61,184 nt of DNA from JBEEJZ01 sp046046915 (GCA_046046915.1 JBJOIT010000014.1:1-61184), one strand, 5' to 3'; shown: positions 27,889-37,406, counted from the first letter of the stretch. Numbers and translations are program-made. Notes: generated from the sequence alone by a model not told the origin.

Positions 27889-28502
27889 GTGGTCACGCTT
27901 TCCAGATAAGGGCGCATGACATTGGCCACGCGGTCAACCGTCGCGAAGTGCCAGATCTCGTCCATCGTGAATTTCCGTTGGGCCCAGCCGTCGCGCAGGG
28001 CCTCCAGCGCAACATCTAGTCCGATTTTGTTGCGATATTTGAAGCAGTCGGCCACAGTCTTGGCAGCGCTAAACACTGGCACGCTCACACCATCGACCGG
28101 CAGGCGTTCAATGCCATCGGTGAATGCCGCTCCCGACATTCGAACATGACGAATTTTGGGTTGGTCAAGTCGTGGAATGGGTGCGCGATTTTCGATGGCA
28201 AGCCAGACCTCAAACGGCGCCTGGGTCCCGAGGCCATGCACCCGCAATGCGGAAAGCAGACACACCACTCCCTGCGGCACACGCAGCGCCGCTTCCGCCA
28301 GTGACCGGTGTTCGCTGATGGCAAGACCTGGCAGGCCATACACCCCTCTAGCAACTCTTTCTAGCTTTCCAGCTGCAACCAGTCGACTGAGGACAATGGT
28401 TGGCAGCTCCTGATGCGCCAGATCCCGAGCACGCAATAGTGGCTTTGTCCTGGCAAGTTCTAGGACAGCCTGCTCATGCGTGGAATGGGAGCGTAGATTC
28501 AT
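27885..28502 (-). CDS. abiEi: AbiEi-family antitoxin / transcriptional autorepressor
   Basis: About 205 aa. The N-terminal winged helix (ARDLAHQELPTIVLSRLVAAGKLERVARGVYGLPG) is the classic AbiEi DNA-binding domain. A C-terminal domain of about 130 residues follows, needed for antitoxicity in studied homologues. I place the start at ATG 28502 (MNLRSHSTHE); a TTG at 28538 in the same frame overlaps the promoter and operator and is less likely. It is the first gene of the two-gene operon. The upstream inverted repeat at 28514-28559 is the expected autorepression site. Confidence 0.88.
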   Translation of the reverse strand: MNLRSHSTHEQAVLELARTKPLLRARDLAHQELPTIVLSRLVAAGKLERVARGVYGLPGLAISEHRSLAEAALRVPQGVVCLLSALRVHGLGTQAPFEVWLAIENRAPIPRLDQPKIRHVRMSGAAFTDGIERLPVDGVSVPVFSAAKTVADCFKYRNKIGLDVALEALRDGWAQRKFTMDEIWHFATVDRVANVMRPYLESVTT

Positions 28503-28508
28503 GATGTA

Positions 28509-28559
28509 AGTATGTTGCAATTTATATGTATTTGTCAATAAAATACATTCAATAGCAAC
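28509..28559 (-). promoter_or_regulatory. abiE promoter and nested inverted-repeat operator
   Basis: On the - strand a TTGACA (28538-28533) and CATACT (28514-28509) are separated by 18 bases, only 6 bases before the ATG, so the message may be leaderless. Overlapping the -35 is a perfect 8-bp inverted repeat ATGTATTT (28526-28533) / AAATACAT (28541-28548), nested inside a second pair GTTGC (28514-28518) / GCAAC (28555-28559). AbiEi proteins are known to repress their operon by binding inverted repeats at this place. Confidence 0.7.
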
Positions 28560-28690
28560 ACATAAGCTAGCTCAAACCTGCTGTCGTACCACGGGGCCAG
28601 CATCATCCGGCCGCAGGGCGCAGCCTATGCACCGCAGAAGGCGTACCTGGATTGGCATGCGAAGGAAGTGTTAATGCGCCGGGGCGGGAT
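28560..28690 (+). pseudogene. Coding-like remnant of unknown origin
   Basis: On the + strand, from just after a TAA at 28563-28565, a GC-rich frame reads SSNLLSYHGASIIRPQGAAY, then APQKAYLDWHAKEVL. It has no start codon, is only about 40 codons long before it merges with the AT-rich repeat next to it, and has strongly coding-like composition. It is probably the 3' end of a lost gene. I cannot name the family. Confidence 0.35.
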
Positions 28691-28765
28691 TAAAATGTAT
28701 TCGCTACGCTTTTTATAGCTGTTTGCGAACATTCCAAAAGGACTAACGCTCGATTTGGCCCATAA
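28690..28765 (+). repeat. Comamonadaceae-type interspersed repeat-like sequence
   Basis: TTCGCTACGCTTTTTATAGC at 28700-28719, then TGTTTGCG, then an AGGACTAACGCTCGATTTGG stretch, resembles a short intergenic repeat (GCTA...TAGCTGCTTGCGC...) that I remember as common in Comamonadaceae genomes. Recognition rests on memory of that pattern and no second copy is present in this window. Confidence 0.4.
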
Positions 28766-28782
28766 ACTCAATCCCACCTTTT

Positions 28783-31700
28783 TCAGCCACGCAACACGCT
28801 GAACTTTCGAAACAGTTCAGCCGTCAGAGGCTTATCAAGCCGCCAGGTAATAGAAATCGGCCGGTCGCCCTCATGGGAAACCAGTTGAACGGGGCCCACT
28901 GCCACATAGGCCGCATCACGGTCTTCGCGAACGAACAGTTGGAACTTCCAGCCATTTGCCGCGCTCTCGGTGTAGCGTCGACCTGAATTGTTACTAGGCC
29001 CAGCGCGGTTTTGCGTTTGCCAGTGGAACAGTTCTGGACTGATGGCGTAGTCCTTGTACTGAACGCGCTCGTCAAACCCTTCACTTTTGTCCAGAGTCAC
29101 GAACAGAATTTCAATCATCTCCGCCGTTAACGGCAAGCAACCACTGTCGGACAGTGGGCGTGCAGTGGGCGTCAGGTAACCAACAGCCGACAAAATCTCA
29201 GCCCGCGTATACCGTCCATGCAGCGCCAGCGTCCAGCCCGCCGGTGCACCGGGCAAAGGGAGCGGCTCCAACGTACTCCGCTCTTGGAGGATGCCAACGA
29301 TTTCTTGCAACTCAGCACGCGCGACGGGGTTAGCAAAGACGAGCGATAGAAATTGATCGGGAGTGATCAATTCCGAGCGCGTGGGCAGCAATTGGTAAGC
29401 CAGCATTTGGACGCGGCGTACGTCAATGGCCCCACCCGACAGTGCGACCTTCCAGGCAGTCAGCAGCGTGGGGTCGTTGGCATGCAGCACACTGAAAATC
29501 CGCCGCACCAAGTCGGCTTCGCGCGGACCCAATGGCAGGGGCTCCAGATTCACTCTACGCTTCAGGCCAGTCCAAGAGCGGGCATAGGTGCCACTGGTGT
29601 AAACGTCACTCAATTCCAATTGGCTATCGAGCAAAAAATTGCGTAGCAACAAGGACGCTCCGCTGTGCAGTGCAGACCATGCTGCCAACTCAGCGCACAA
29701 GCGAACCACATTCAAATTCAGCGCCTGTTGCAAGTTGCTTAGAACCCGTTCGCGTGCAACCCGGTCGAACTGAATATGGACACCCGCTGGGAGCGTGCTA
29801 AAACCATTGGCCACCGCGTCGGCGATTTGACGGCGACTGCTTCCCGTGATTGACCGCAGCAGCACATCAAAGCGAAATTCGTTGTTATACAGGCCGACAA
29901 AGTCCAACACCAGGCACGCATCTTTACCTTTTGCGAGCCGAAGGCCCCGGCCGATCTGCTGCTGAAAAATGACTGGGCTTTGGGTGGGGCGTAGCAGGAG
30001 GATGGCATTTGCATCGGGGATGTCAATGCCCTCATTGAACACATCACAGCTGCAAATCATCTTCAGCGCACCGTGACTGAGTTGTTGCACGGCAGCCGTT
30101 CGCGCATCCTGCGAATCAGCGCTAGTCAGCGCCACAGCAGGCAAGCCTGAACGGTTAAAAAAATCGGCCATGAAATGCGCATGGGCGACACTCACGCAAA
30201 AGGCCAAGCCCTTGAGAGCGTTCAAGTCAGCCACATAGGCATTCAGAGCATTGACCACTGTTCTGGCGCGCACTGCGTTGCCCGAAACGATATTGGAAAG
30301 CTGAGCCACCTCCGATCCACGTCCCCAATCCACGGCGGTCATGTCGGTCTCGTCTGCGGTTGCGTAGTATTCAAACGGGGTGAGCAACTGCTGGTCCAGT
30401 GCATCCCAAAGCCGCAGCGATACAGCGGGAGAGCCGTCTGGGCGGCTGTCAAAGTATTGCATTAGGCTTTGGCCGTCAGAGCGTTCGGGGGTGGCAGTCA
30501 GCCCCAACAGATAGTGCGGCTCTACCGCGCCAATAAACTGGTCAAAGGTCAAGGCTGGCAAGTGGTGTGCCTCGTCCACGATGACCATGCGCCAGAAATG
30601 GCTACCCAGCTGCTCCACCAAGCGACGACCGTGCACCGTATTGATCGTGGCAAAAATGTGCTCGTATTGCGAGGGTGTGTTGTCGCCGTCCAGCAGTTCA
30701 CCAAATGCAGGGTCGCGCAATACTTGACGAAAGGTCGATAGCGCCTGCGTCAGAATTTGGGCTCGGTGCGCGATAAACAAGAGCTTTGGTGAGACACCCT
30801 CCTCCTCACGCAGCCGCAAGTAGTCAAACGCCGCCACCACAGTCTTGCCCGTGCCTGTGGCCGCCACCAGCAAATTCCGGCGACGTCCCAGCCGCCGCTC
30901 GGAAGCCAACTGGTCAAGCATTTCTTGCTGGTATGACTTGGGTCGTAAATCAAACCAAGTTTGTAGTGCCACCACGTTTCCGGCCGCGGTGGAGGCGTTT
31001 CCACCACGGCCACCTTCGTTGGCCAGCGCACGCACTAAAGCTTCACGGTGCTGGTCGTTACTGGGGTCATAGGGCTGGAATTCCTTGTCATTCCAAAGCG
31101 TCTCGAAATTGGCAACCGCAGCGGCAAACAAGGGAGAACCGCTCGCTTGGGCAAACTTCACCGTCCATTCAATGCCACCAATCAATGCGGATTCGGAAAG
31201 GTTGGCGCTACCAACGAAGGCAGTGCCAAATTGGGTGACGCGATGAAAAATCCATGCCTTGGCGTGAAGGCGTGTCCGGCGTCCATCAAGCGAGATCCGC
31301 AACTCAACGCCAGGCAACTTGGCAAACGCATCCACCGCACGCACCTCGGTCGCACCAATGTAAGTGGTCGTCAGTATTCGGAACCTTGTCTTCGGATTGC
31401 CATGCGCATCGAGCGCAGTGACTTGCTCCAAGACATCGAGCAATTTGCGTACGCCGCTCCAGGTAATGAAACTGACCAGAATGTCCACCCGATCGACCTC
31501 GCGCAACTCGGCGCGCAACTCATTCAGCAGTGACGGGTCGGCTCTGGCAGACGTAAACAGCCAGGGGTGGCGCAACCCCGTGGCGGGCATGAAAACTTCG
31601 GTATTGGGTGCATGAACCGACTTGAGTAACTGCGCTGGCAGGGCCGGCAGACGCTCACCCTGGCCACTTGGGCGCAGTTGCATCAGTAGCTGGCGGATCA

Positions 31701-31935
31701 GTTCAATTTCAGCTTTGGCCTTTTCGCTTGCATCAGGCTGCCCGGCCGCCGCCGCGTCCAACAGTTCCGGCAATCGGCGCACCAACTCCGCAACGAATTG
31801 TTCGCGCCGCTGGTGCACCGTGGGCGCAGCGACCAGTGCACGGTGTTGACTAGTCAGGCTGCTGACCTCATCAACTTCGTCCTCGTAAATCAGGCGGTCG
31901 TACAAGCCTTTAGGCAGCTTCATTGGGGAGTCCAT
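28783..31935 (-). CDS. PLD-nuclease / superfamily 2 helicase / DUF3427 multidomain protein
   Basis: About 1050 aa. The N-terminal region has a phospholipase-D-like HKD element (LHAKAWIFHR then GSANLSESAL, about residues 225-255). A helicase core follows: VAATGTGKTVV (Walker A, about 370-380), VDEAHHL (Walker B), LTATPERSDG, and the C-terminal helicase lobe with IGRGLRLAKGKD. The last 250 residues match DUF3427 (YTRAEILSAVGYL ... KDYAISPELFHWQ). This layout is found in proteins encoded among defence genes; a DNA-processing defence role is likely but the mechanism is unknown. Start at ATG 31935 (or 31923); longer in-frame versions lack conservation. Only one HKD motif is visible, so dimerisation would be needed for a PLD active site. 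Confidence 0.85.
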   Translation of the reverse strand: MDSPMKLPKGLYDRLIYEDEVDEVSSLTSQHRALVAAPTVHQRREQFVAELVRRLPELLDAAAAGQPDASEKAKAEIELIRQLLMQLRPSGQGERLPALPAQLLKSVHAPNTEVFMPATGLRHPWLFTSARADPSLLNELRAELREVDRVDILVSFITWSGVRKLLDVLEQVTALDAHGNPKTRFRILTTTYIGATEVRAVDAFAKLPGVELRISLDGRRTRLHAKAWIFHRVTQFGTAFVGSANLSESALIGGIEWTVKFAQASGSPLFAAAVANFETLWNDKEFQPYDPSNDQHREALVRALANEGGRGGNASTAAGNVVALQTWFDLRPKSYQQEMLDQLASERRLGRRRNLLVAATGTGKTVVAAFDYLRLREEEGVSPKLLFIAHRAQILTQALSTFRQVLRDPAFGELLDGDNTPSQYEHIFATINTVHGRRLVEQLGSHFWRMVIVDEAHHLPALTFDQFIGAVEPHYLLGLTATPERSDGQSLMQYFDSRPDGSPAVSLRLWDALDQQLLTPFEYYATADETDMTAVDWGRGSEVAQLSNIVSGNAVRARTVVNALNAYVADLNALKGLAFCVSVAHAHFMADFFNRSGLPAVALTSADSQDARTAAVQQLSHGALKMICSCDVFNEGIDIPDANAILLLRPTQSPVIFQQQIGRGLRLAKGKDACLVLDFVGLYNNEFRFDVLLRSITGSSRRQIADAVANGFSTLPAGVHIQFDRVARERVLSNLQQALNLNVVRLCAELAAWSALHSGASLLLRNFLLDSQLELSDVYTSGTYARSWTGLKRRVNLEPLPLGPREADLVRRIFSVLHANDPTLLTAWKVALSGGAIDVRRVQMLAYQLLPTRSELITPDQFLSLVFANPVARAELQEIVGILQERSTLEPLPLPGAPAGWTLALHGRYTRAEILSAVGYLTPTARPLSDSGCLPLTAEMIEILFVTLDKSEGFDERVQYKDYAISPELFHWQTQNRAGPSNNSGRRYTESAANGWKFQLFVREDRDAAYVAVGPVQLVSHEGDRPISITWRLDKPLTAELFRKFSVLRG

Positions 31936-32277
31936 GGATTCTGATTGGCTATTCTGACCCAATCGACCGCACATCCATCCTCGATTGACAAACAGATGGG
32001 GATCTTGGGCAAAGCATTTGCTCTCATTTACATAGCGGCTCATGCAGTTTTCACGGACGCTACAGCCTATAGTCCACCTTCAGGTTGCGAGCGATATCGC
32101 CCACTCCCTCCAAGCCACATAATTCATATCCTTGGTCAAAGTGTCCAGCCCGCAATACCGCAGCATTGCAGCACATGCACTTCTGAGAATGGGTTGGTTA
32201 CCGACACTTTAAATGGCCGTGTAATCAGGTGCAGAGATACATCACCCTGCCACAGCCCGCACGGTGCGGGGCTCTCA

Positions 32278-32308
32278 ATGAAAAAGGGCCTCTGCACTGC
32301 AGAGGCCC
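32278..32308 (-). terminator. Rho-independent terminator (leftward)
   Basis: GGGCCTCTGCA (32286-32296) and TGCAGAGGCCC (32298-32308) are perfect 11-base inverted arms around one C, so about 9 bp pair in practice. On the - strand the hairpin is followed by five T. It lies about 120 bases after the PaiB-like gene and would insulate the helicase gene from read-through. Confidence 0.8.
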
Positions 32309-32374
32309 AGACTACTTGGCGGCCCAGAAGCGATTGTTTAACTAACTCGCTCAGTTTTCGAACCCCCCTGTTTT

Positions 32375-32397
32375 TGGTGGGGTCGGGGATTCGAACC
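32375..32397 (-). other. tRNA/tmRNA 3'-end-like fragment
   Basis: Read on the - strand this begins GGTTCGAATCCCCG and ends ACCCCACCA: a T-loop, the 3' half of a T-stem, an acceptor strand and a CCA end, with nothing tRNA-like in front (the five bases before the loop do not pair with CCCCG). Such 3' fragments are typical scars of integration at tRNA or tmRNA genes. The parent gene is not in the window. Confidence 0.45.
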
Positions 32398-32426
32398 AAA
32401 AAGAGTTAGCACCCCTTGCGAGCAAA

Positions 32427-33050
32427 TCACTGCGCTTCACGCATAGCCCTTCCCAGTTCGTCGTGACCCTTGGCACTTAAGGTATCGGCTGCTTTCAGAC
32501 GATCACGCTTCTCACGGTTCTGGCTTAGCTTGGCCTTGCCTTCAATGCGCTTGATCTCGATCTCGATACCCACGATGGCTCGCAGCATACCGTCGATGTA
32601 GTCGGGGGGCGAATCACCCATCTTCCAGGGGCGCGGTTCGTTCACTTCGTGTTCACGGGTGAGCCTGGCGACAACGCCACGGACAAACTTTTCTTCGTCC
32701 ATCACGGTCAAGCGGCCATGCACATGCACCACTTGGTAGTTCCAGGTGGGCACCTGCCTATGGGTTTCGTGCTTGCTCGGGTACCAGTTGGGCGATATGT
32801 AACTCTCGTTGCCGCGAAAAATCACCAGCACATCGACTCCGCCCTGGCTCTGCTGCCACACCGGGTTGGCGCGCGCCACATGCGCGGTGAGCAGCCCGTG
32901 CTCACCCTGGCTGGCATCAAACTCAAACGGTATGTGATTGGCATCCAGCCCCTCGGGGCCCATCGTGACCAGGGCGCCCAGCGGGTGTGCGCGAATGATG
33001 GCGTGCAGGTCTTGCGGGTGCTTGATGGCGAAATGCGCGGGGATGTACAT
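32427..33050 (-). CDS. PaiB-like FMN-binding split-barrel protein
   Basis: 207 aa. MYIPAHFAIKHPQDLHAIIR at the start, then GLDANHIPFEF and the signature YISPNWYPSK and VPTWNYQVVHVHG mark the PaiB (FMN-binding negative transcriptional regulator) family, which has a flavin-binding split-barrel fold. Despite the name, direct DNA binding is doubtful for many members; an FMN-dependent oxidoreductase role is possible. ATG 33050 is used because the conserved sequence begins there. It is divergent from the MocR-type regulator gene 71 bases away, a pairing seen in many proteobacteria, so that regulator probably controls it. Confidence 0.88.
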   Translation of the reverse strand: MYIPAHFAIKHPQDLHAIIRAHPLGALVTMGPEGLDANHIPFEFDASQGEHGLLTAHVARANPVWQQSQGGVDVLVIFRGNESYISPNWYPSKHETHRQVPTWNYQVVHVHGRLTVMDEEKFVRGVVARLTREHEVNEPRPWKMGDSPPDYIDGMLRAIVGIEIEIKRIEGKAKLSQNREKRDRLKAADTLSAKGHDELGRAMREAQ

Positions 33051-33121
33051 CGGGCTGTCCAGAGGGTTAGCGTGAATGACTGAATATTGCAATCAAACTG
33101 GATTTCACAGAAGATCCACTT

Positions 33122-34621
33122 TTGTATAAATCTTCATACCAGTTGAAAGTGCTTCAATCTTCCGCCAGCGACCGCATCTATGAGTCCATCCGGTTCCGAA
33201 TCGACTCGGGAGCCATAAGAGCTGGCGAAAAACTCCCCTCGACCCGTTCATTAGCTGCCGACCTTGGGGTTTCCAGGAGCACGGTCGTGACCATCTACGA
33301 ACAGTTGGCGGCCGAGGGGTACATCGAGACGGCGGCAGGCGCGCGGGCCCGGGTTTCGCTGGGTCTGAAGCCGTTGCCACCCAAGCGACAGAATTCAGCC
33401 GTTAAGCGACCTCATCGAGTCGCATCAATATCAGCCTATGGCAAGCGAGTTGAAGGATTGGCGCTTCCGCAGCCCCCTGTGACAGACCCTGCGCACATTA
33501 ATTTCTTGTATGGGGCGATTGCCGACGAAGATTTTCCGACGCTCGCCTGGCGCCGACACTACAACCGCGCTCTGATCCGCAGGCAACAGCACCTCTACTA
33601 TGGAGCCAGCGCGGGCGAACCTCAGCTGCGAGAGGAACTTCAAGCCTACCTGCTGAGGGCGCGTGGGCTGGAATGCACGGCGGATCAAATCCTCATTGTG
33701 CATGGGACACAGCAGGCACTCGAACTCTGCGCCAGGGTTCTTGTGGATCCTGGCGATAACGTGGTGATGGAGGAGCCTTGCTACCTGATGGCACGCCGCA
33801 CCTTCGAATCGGTAGGCGCCAACATCATTGCAACCCCGGTCGATGAGCAGGGCCTTGTGACTGCAGACCTGCCCAAAACAAGCAGCACTTTGGCCTATGT
33901 GACGCCATCGCATCAATTCCCGCTGGGCTCTGTGATGTCGATCAGCCGCCGCCAAGCGCTTCTGGCCTGGGCTCATCGCCATTCGAGCTGGATCATTGAG
34001 GACGACTATGACAGCGAGTTCCGCTACGGGCTAAGACCTGTCGATCCGCTTCAGTCGCTGGACACTCGCAGCCGTGTGATCTACATCGGCACCTTCTCGA
34101 AAGCACTCTCTCCACAGCTGCGTATGGGCTACCTGGTGCTACCCCAATCGCTGGTGACAACATTTCGGCATGCAAAGCAACTAGCCGACCGGCATGCGCC
34201 CATGCTTGAGCAAACGGTGCTGGCCGAACTTATTCGAAGTGGTGCCTATGAAAGACACCTGCGACGACTCAAGCGGGAAAACGAGCGCCGAAGAGGAGCG
34301 CTCGTGGAAGCGATTGCCAGGTATTTTGGATCTCGCGCACACGTGGAGGGCACAGACTCAGGACTTCATGTGGTTGTCTGGCTTCGCGACATTCCTAGAA
34401 GCGCCGAGCAGCAAACCGTCGCAAAAGCCAAGGGGCAAGGTGTCGGCATCTGGCCTGTTTCTCCGCTGTATGCCGAAGGACAAAGATATAGAAAGCAGCG
34501 CTGTGCCGGCTTCGTTCTGGGCTACGCCAGCTTGAAGGAAGCCAATATCCACAAAGGCATCCGATTGCTGGCCGCTGTATTGCCTGAGGCTGATGGGGAG
34601 AGACGGAGACTGCACAGATGA
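33122..34621 (+). CDS. MocR/PdxR-type regulator: GntR winged helix fused to a PLP aminotransferase-like domain
   Basis: Up to 499 aa. A GntR-type winged helix (RIYESIRFRIDSGAIRAGEKLPSTRSLAADLGVSRSTV; cut here only for reading) occupies residues 18-80. An aminotransferase class I/II domain follows with IIEDDYDSEFRY and TFSKALSPQLRMGY, the latter holding the PLP lysine. Such proteins sense PLP or an amine and act as repressors or activators. No ATG suits: TTG 33122 is the longest start, but a TATAAA at 33126-33131 suggests GTG 33149 may be the true one. It is divergent from the PaiB-like gene, its likely target. Confidence 0.85.
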   Translation: MYKSSYQLKVLQSSASDRIYESIRFRIDSGAIRAGEKLPSTRSLAADLGVSRSTVVTIYEQLAAEGYIETAAGARARVSLGLKPLPPKRQNSAVKRPHRVASISAYGKRVEGLALPQPPVTDPAHINFLYGAIADEDFPTLAWRRHYNRALIRRQQHLYYGASAGEPQLREELQAYLLRARGLECTADQILIVHGTQQALELCARVLVDPGDNVVMEEPCYLMARRTFESVGANIIATPVDEQGLVTADLPKTSSTLAYVTPSHQFPLGSVMSISRRQALLAWAHRHSSWIIEDDYDSEFRYGLRPVDPLQSLDTRSRVIYIGTFSKALSPQLRMGYLVLPQSLVTTFRHAKQLADRHAPMLEQTVLAELIRSGAYERHLRRLKRENERRRGALVEAIARYFGSRAHVEGTDSGLHVVVWLRDIPRSAEQQTVAKAKGQGVGIWPVSPLYAEGQRYRKQRCAGFVLGYASLKEANIHKGIRLLAAVLPEADGERRRLHR

Positions 34622-35020
<399 letters not shown>

Positions 35021-35057
35021 TGAAATGGTGCGCTTGGTGCGAAGCGCGGATTCTAGC

Positions 35058-36386
35058 CTATGGCACGAGCTTTTCTGTGCCACCCAGGTAGGGGCGCAGC
35101 ACCTCTGGGATGGTGACAGAGCCATCTGCGTTGGCGTAGTTCTCCAGCACCGCCACCAGCGTGCGGCCCACGGCCAGGCCAGAGCCATTGAGGGTGTGCA
35201 AAAGTTCGTTTTTGCCCTGCGCGTTTTTAAAGCGGGCCTGCAGCCGGCGGGCCTGAAAAGCCTCGCAATTGGAAACCGAGCTGATTTCACGGTAGGTGCG
35301 CTGCGCGGGCAGCCACACCTCGAGGTCATAGGTCTTGGAGGCACCAAAACCCATGTCGCCGGTGCACAGCAGCATCACACGGTAAGGCAAGCCCAGCTTT
35401 TGCAAAATGGCCTCGGCATGGCCGGTCATGGCCTCGAGTGCGTCATAGCTGTGGTCGGGGTGCACCACCTGCACCATTTCCACCTTGTCGAACTGGTGTT
35501 GCCGGATCAGGCCCCGGGTGTCACGGCCGGCGCTGCCCGCCTCAGACCTAAAACAGGGGGTGTGCGCCGTCAGCTTGATGGGCAGGCTGGCCTCGGGCAC
35601 GATCTCGTCGCGCACAAAGTTGGTCAAGGGCACCTCGCTGGTGGGGATGAGGTACAGGGCACCATCGTCCGCAGCGGTCTCGCCTTCCTGGCCGCCCTTT
35701 TTGGCGGCAAACAGGTCGCCCTCGAACTTGGGCAACTGGCCGGTACCGCGCAGCGATTCGGCGTTGACGACATAAGGCACATAGCATTCGGTGTAGCCAT
35801 GCTCCTGGGTCTGCACGTCCAGCATGAACTGCGACAGCGCACGGTGCAAACGGGCCACCGGGCCCTTCATCACCGTGAAGCGCGAGCCCGAGAGCTTGAC
35901 GCCCATTTCAAAGTCCAGCCCAAAGGGGGCGCCGATGTCTACATGGTCGGGCACCAGCGTGGATTCGGGCGCTGCCACGGGGGCTTGCCCGCTCGGGCTC
36001 CAGCTGTGCACCACCACGTTGCCGTGCTCGTCTGCGCCCACGGGCACGCTGGCGTGCGGCAGGTTGGGCACAGCTTGCAGCAGGGCATGCAGTTCGGACT
36101 GAATCGCGTCCAGGCGCAAGGCAGAGGCTTCCAGCTCGGTCTTGATGGCGCCCACCTCGGCCATCACGGCGTCGGTGGACTCGCCCTTGGACTTGAGCTG
36201 ACCAATCAGCTTGCTGCTGGCATTGCGGCGGGCCTGCAGCTCTTCGGTGCGGACCTGGATGGTCTTGCGCTCGGACTCCAGCGCCCGAAAACGGGCCTCG
36301 TCCAAAAACGCCTGGGGCGACTTGCGGGTTTCGAGGCGGGCGATGACCGAATCAAGGTCTTTACGGAGCAGGGTGATGTCTAGCAT
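35058..36386 (-). CDS. serS: Seryl-tRNA synthetase
   Basis: 442 aa, class II synthetase that charges tRNA-Ser. The N-terminal antiparallel coiled coil (about residues 30-105, starting ARFRALESERKTIQVRTEEL) reaches the variable arm of its tRNA. The catalytic core shows motif 2 (CFRSEAGSAGRDTRGL) and motif 3 (GSGLAVGRTLVAVLENYAN). ATG 36386 is the standard start (MLDITLLRKD). Its own substrate tRNA-Ser(CGA) follows directly downstream and is probably co-transcribed. Confidence 0.97.
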   Translation of the reverse strand: MLDITLLRKDLDSVIARLETRKSPQAFLDEARFRALESERKTIQVRTEELQARRNASSKLIGQLKSKGESTDAVMAEVGAIKTELEASALRLDAIQSELHALLQAVPNLPHASVPVGADEHGNVVVHSWSPSGQAPVAAPESTLVPDHVDIGAPFGLDFEMGVKLSGSRFTVMKGPVARLHRALSQFMLDVQTQEHGYTECYVPYVVNAESLRGTGQLPKFEGDLFAAKKGGQEGETAADDGALYLIPTSEVPLTNFVRDEIVPEASLPIKLTAHTPCFRSEAGSAGRDTRGLIRQHQFDKVEMVQVVHPDHSYDALEAMTGHAEAILQKLGLPYRVMLLCTGDMGFGASKTYDLEVWLPAQRTYREISSVSNCEAFQARRLQARFKNAQGKNELLHTLNGSGLAVGRTLVAVLENYANADGSVTIPEVLRPYLGGTEKLVP

Positions 36387-36461
36387 GGCAAGAATTGTAG
36401 GCAGGGGTGTGGGGCCGCAAGGCCCGAAAGATCAAGGCTGGGTCAGGTCGGGCGGCAGATG

Positions 36462-37406
36462 TCAGGCACTGGCGCTGTCCAGCCTCAGACCTTTGGGCAA
36501 GGGGAACTTCACGGTTTCCTCAATGCCGTCCATCTTGCGCACGGACACGGCGCCAAAGTCGCGCATGCGTTTGATGACGGCCTGCACCAGCACATCTGGC
36601 GCAGAGGCGCCGGCGGTCAGGCCTATGCGGCTCTTGCCCTCAAACCAGGCTGCTTCTACCTCGTCTGCGCTATCCACCATGTGGCTTTGCACACCCAGCT
36701 TGCGTGCCAGCTCAGCCAGACGGTTGCTGTTGGAGCTGGTGGGGCTGCCCACCACGATCAGCAACTCCACTTGCGGCGACATGATCTTGACGGCGTCTTG
36801 CCGGTTCTGGGTGGCATAGCAAATGTCTTGCTGCTTGGGCTCGCGCACTTGCGGAAAGCGCGCCTTGACCGCTGCGGCAATCTCGGCGGCGTCATCCACG
36901 CTCAGGGTGGTCTGGGTGACCACGGCGAGCCTGTCGGTCTGGCCCGGCTGCACGCGGGCCACATCGGCCACGTCTTCGACCAGGTGTATGCCACTGTCGA
37001 GCTGGCCCATGGTGCCTTCCACTTCGGGATGACCCTTGTGACCAATCATGATGAATTCGAAGCCCTCTTTGTGCAGCTTAGCCAGTTCGACGTGAACCTT
37101 GGTCACCAGCGGGCAGGTGGCATCAAAGATCCGAAACCCACGGGCTTCGGCCTCGTTTTGCACTGCCTTGCTCACGCCGTGGGCGCTGAACACCAGCGTG
37201 GCGCCGGGCGGCACCTCGGCCAGGTCTTCGATAAAGATTGCGCCCTTGGTCTTGAGGTCGTTCACAACATAAGTGTTGTGCACGATTTCGTGGCGCACGT
37301 AGATTGGACGGCCAAACTTTTGCAGCGCTTTTTCAACAATTTCTATGGCCCGATCCACCCCGGCACAAAAGCCTCTGGGTTCGGCTAAGAGCACTTCTGC
37401 GGACAT
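36462..37406 (-). CDS. ispH: 4-hydroxy-3-methylbut-2-enyl diphosphate reductase
   Basis: 314 aa, last enzyme of the MEP isoprenoid pathway, making IPP and DMAPP. The three cysteines that hold the [4Fe-4S] cluster are in RGFCAGVDRA (about residue 14), DATCPLVTKVH (about residue 97) and ICYATQNRQDA (about residue 195). AHGVSKAV and the TSSNSNRL region (substrate-binding S-x-N) are present. ATG 37406 overlaps the fkpB stop codon by one base, so the two genes are translationally coupled, the same order as fkpB-ispH in E. coli. Confidence 0.97.
   Translation of the reverse strand: MSAEVLLAEPRGFCAGVDRAIEIVEKALQKFGRPIYVRHEIVHNTYVVNDLKTKGAIFIEDLAEVPPGATLVFSAHGVSKAVQNEAEARGFRIFDATCPLVTKVHVELAKLHKEGFEFIMIGHKGHPEVEGTMGQLDSGIHLVEDVADVARVQPGQTDRLAVVTQTTLSVDDAAEIAAAVKARFPQVREPKQQDICYATQNRQDAVKIMSPQVELLIVVGSPTSSNSNRLAELARKLGVQSHMVDSADEVEAAWFEGKSRIGLTAGASAPDVLVQAVIKRMRDFGAVSVRKMDGIEETVKFPLPKGLRLDSASA

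Larger units (their letters stand above)
31936..32426. other. About 490-bp intergenic region with terminator and tRNA-end-like fragment
   Basis: Lies between the helicase gene and the PaiB-like gene, both leftward. It contains the hairpin terminator at 32278-32308 and the tRNA-3'-end-like segment at 32375-32397, listed separately. A 154-codon open stretch on the + strand (31945-32409) has no family features and crosses these elements; I do not call it a gene. Confidence 0.5.

Noticed and set aside
31945..32409. A 154-codon open frame on the + strand
   Set aside because: It crosses the terminator hairpin and the tRNA-like fragment and shows no protein family.
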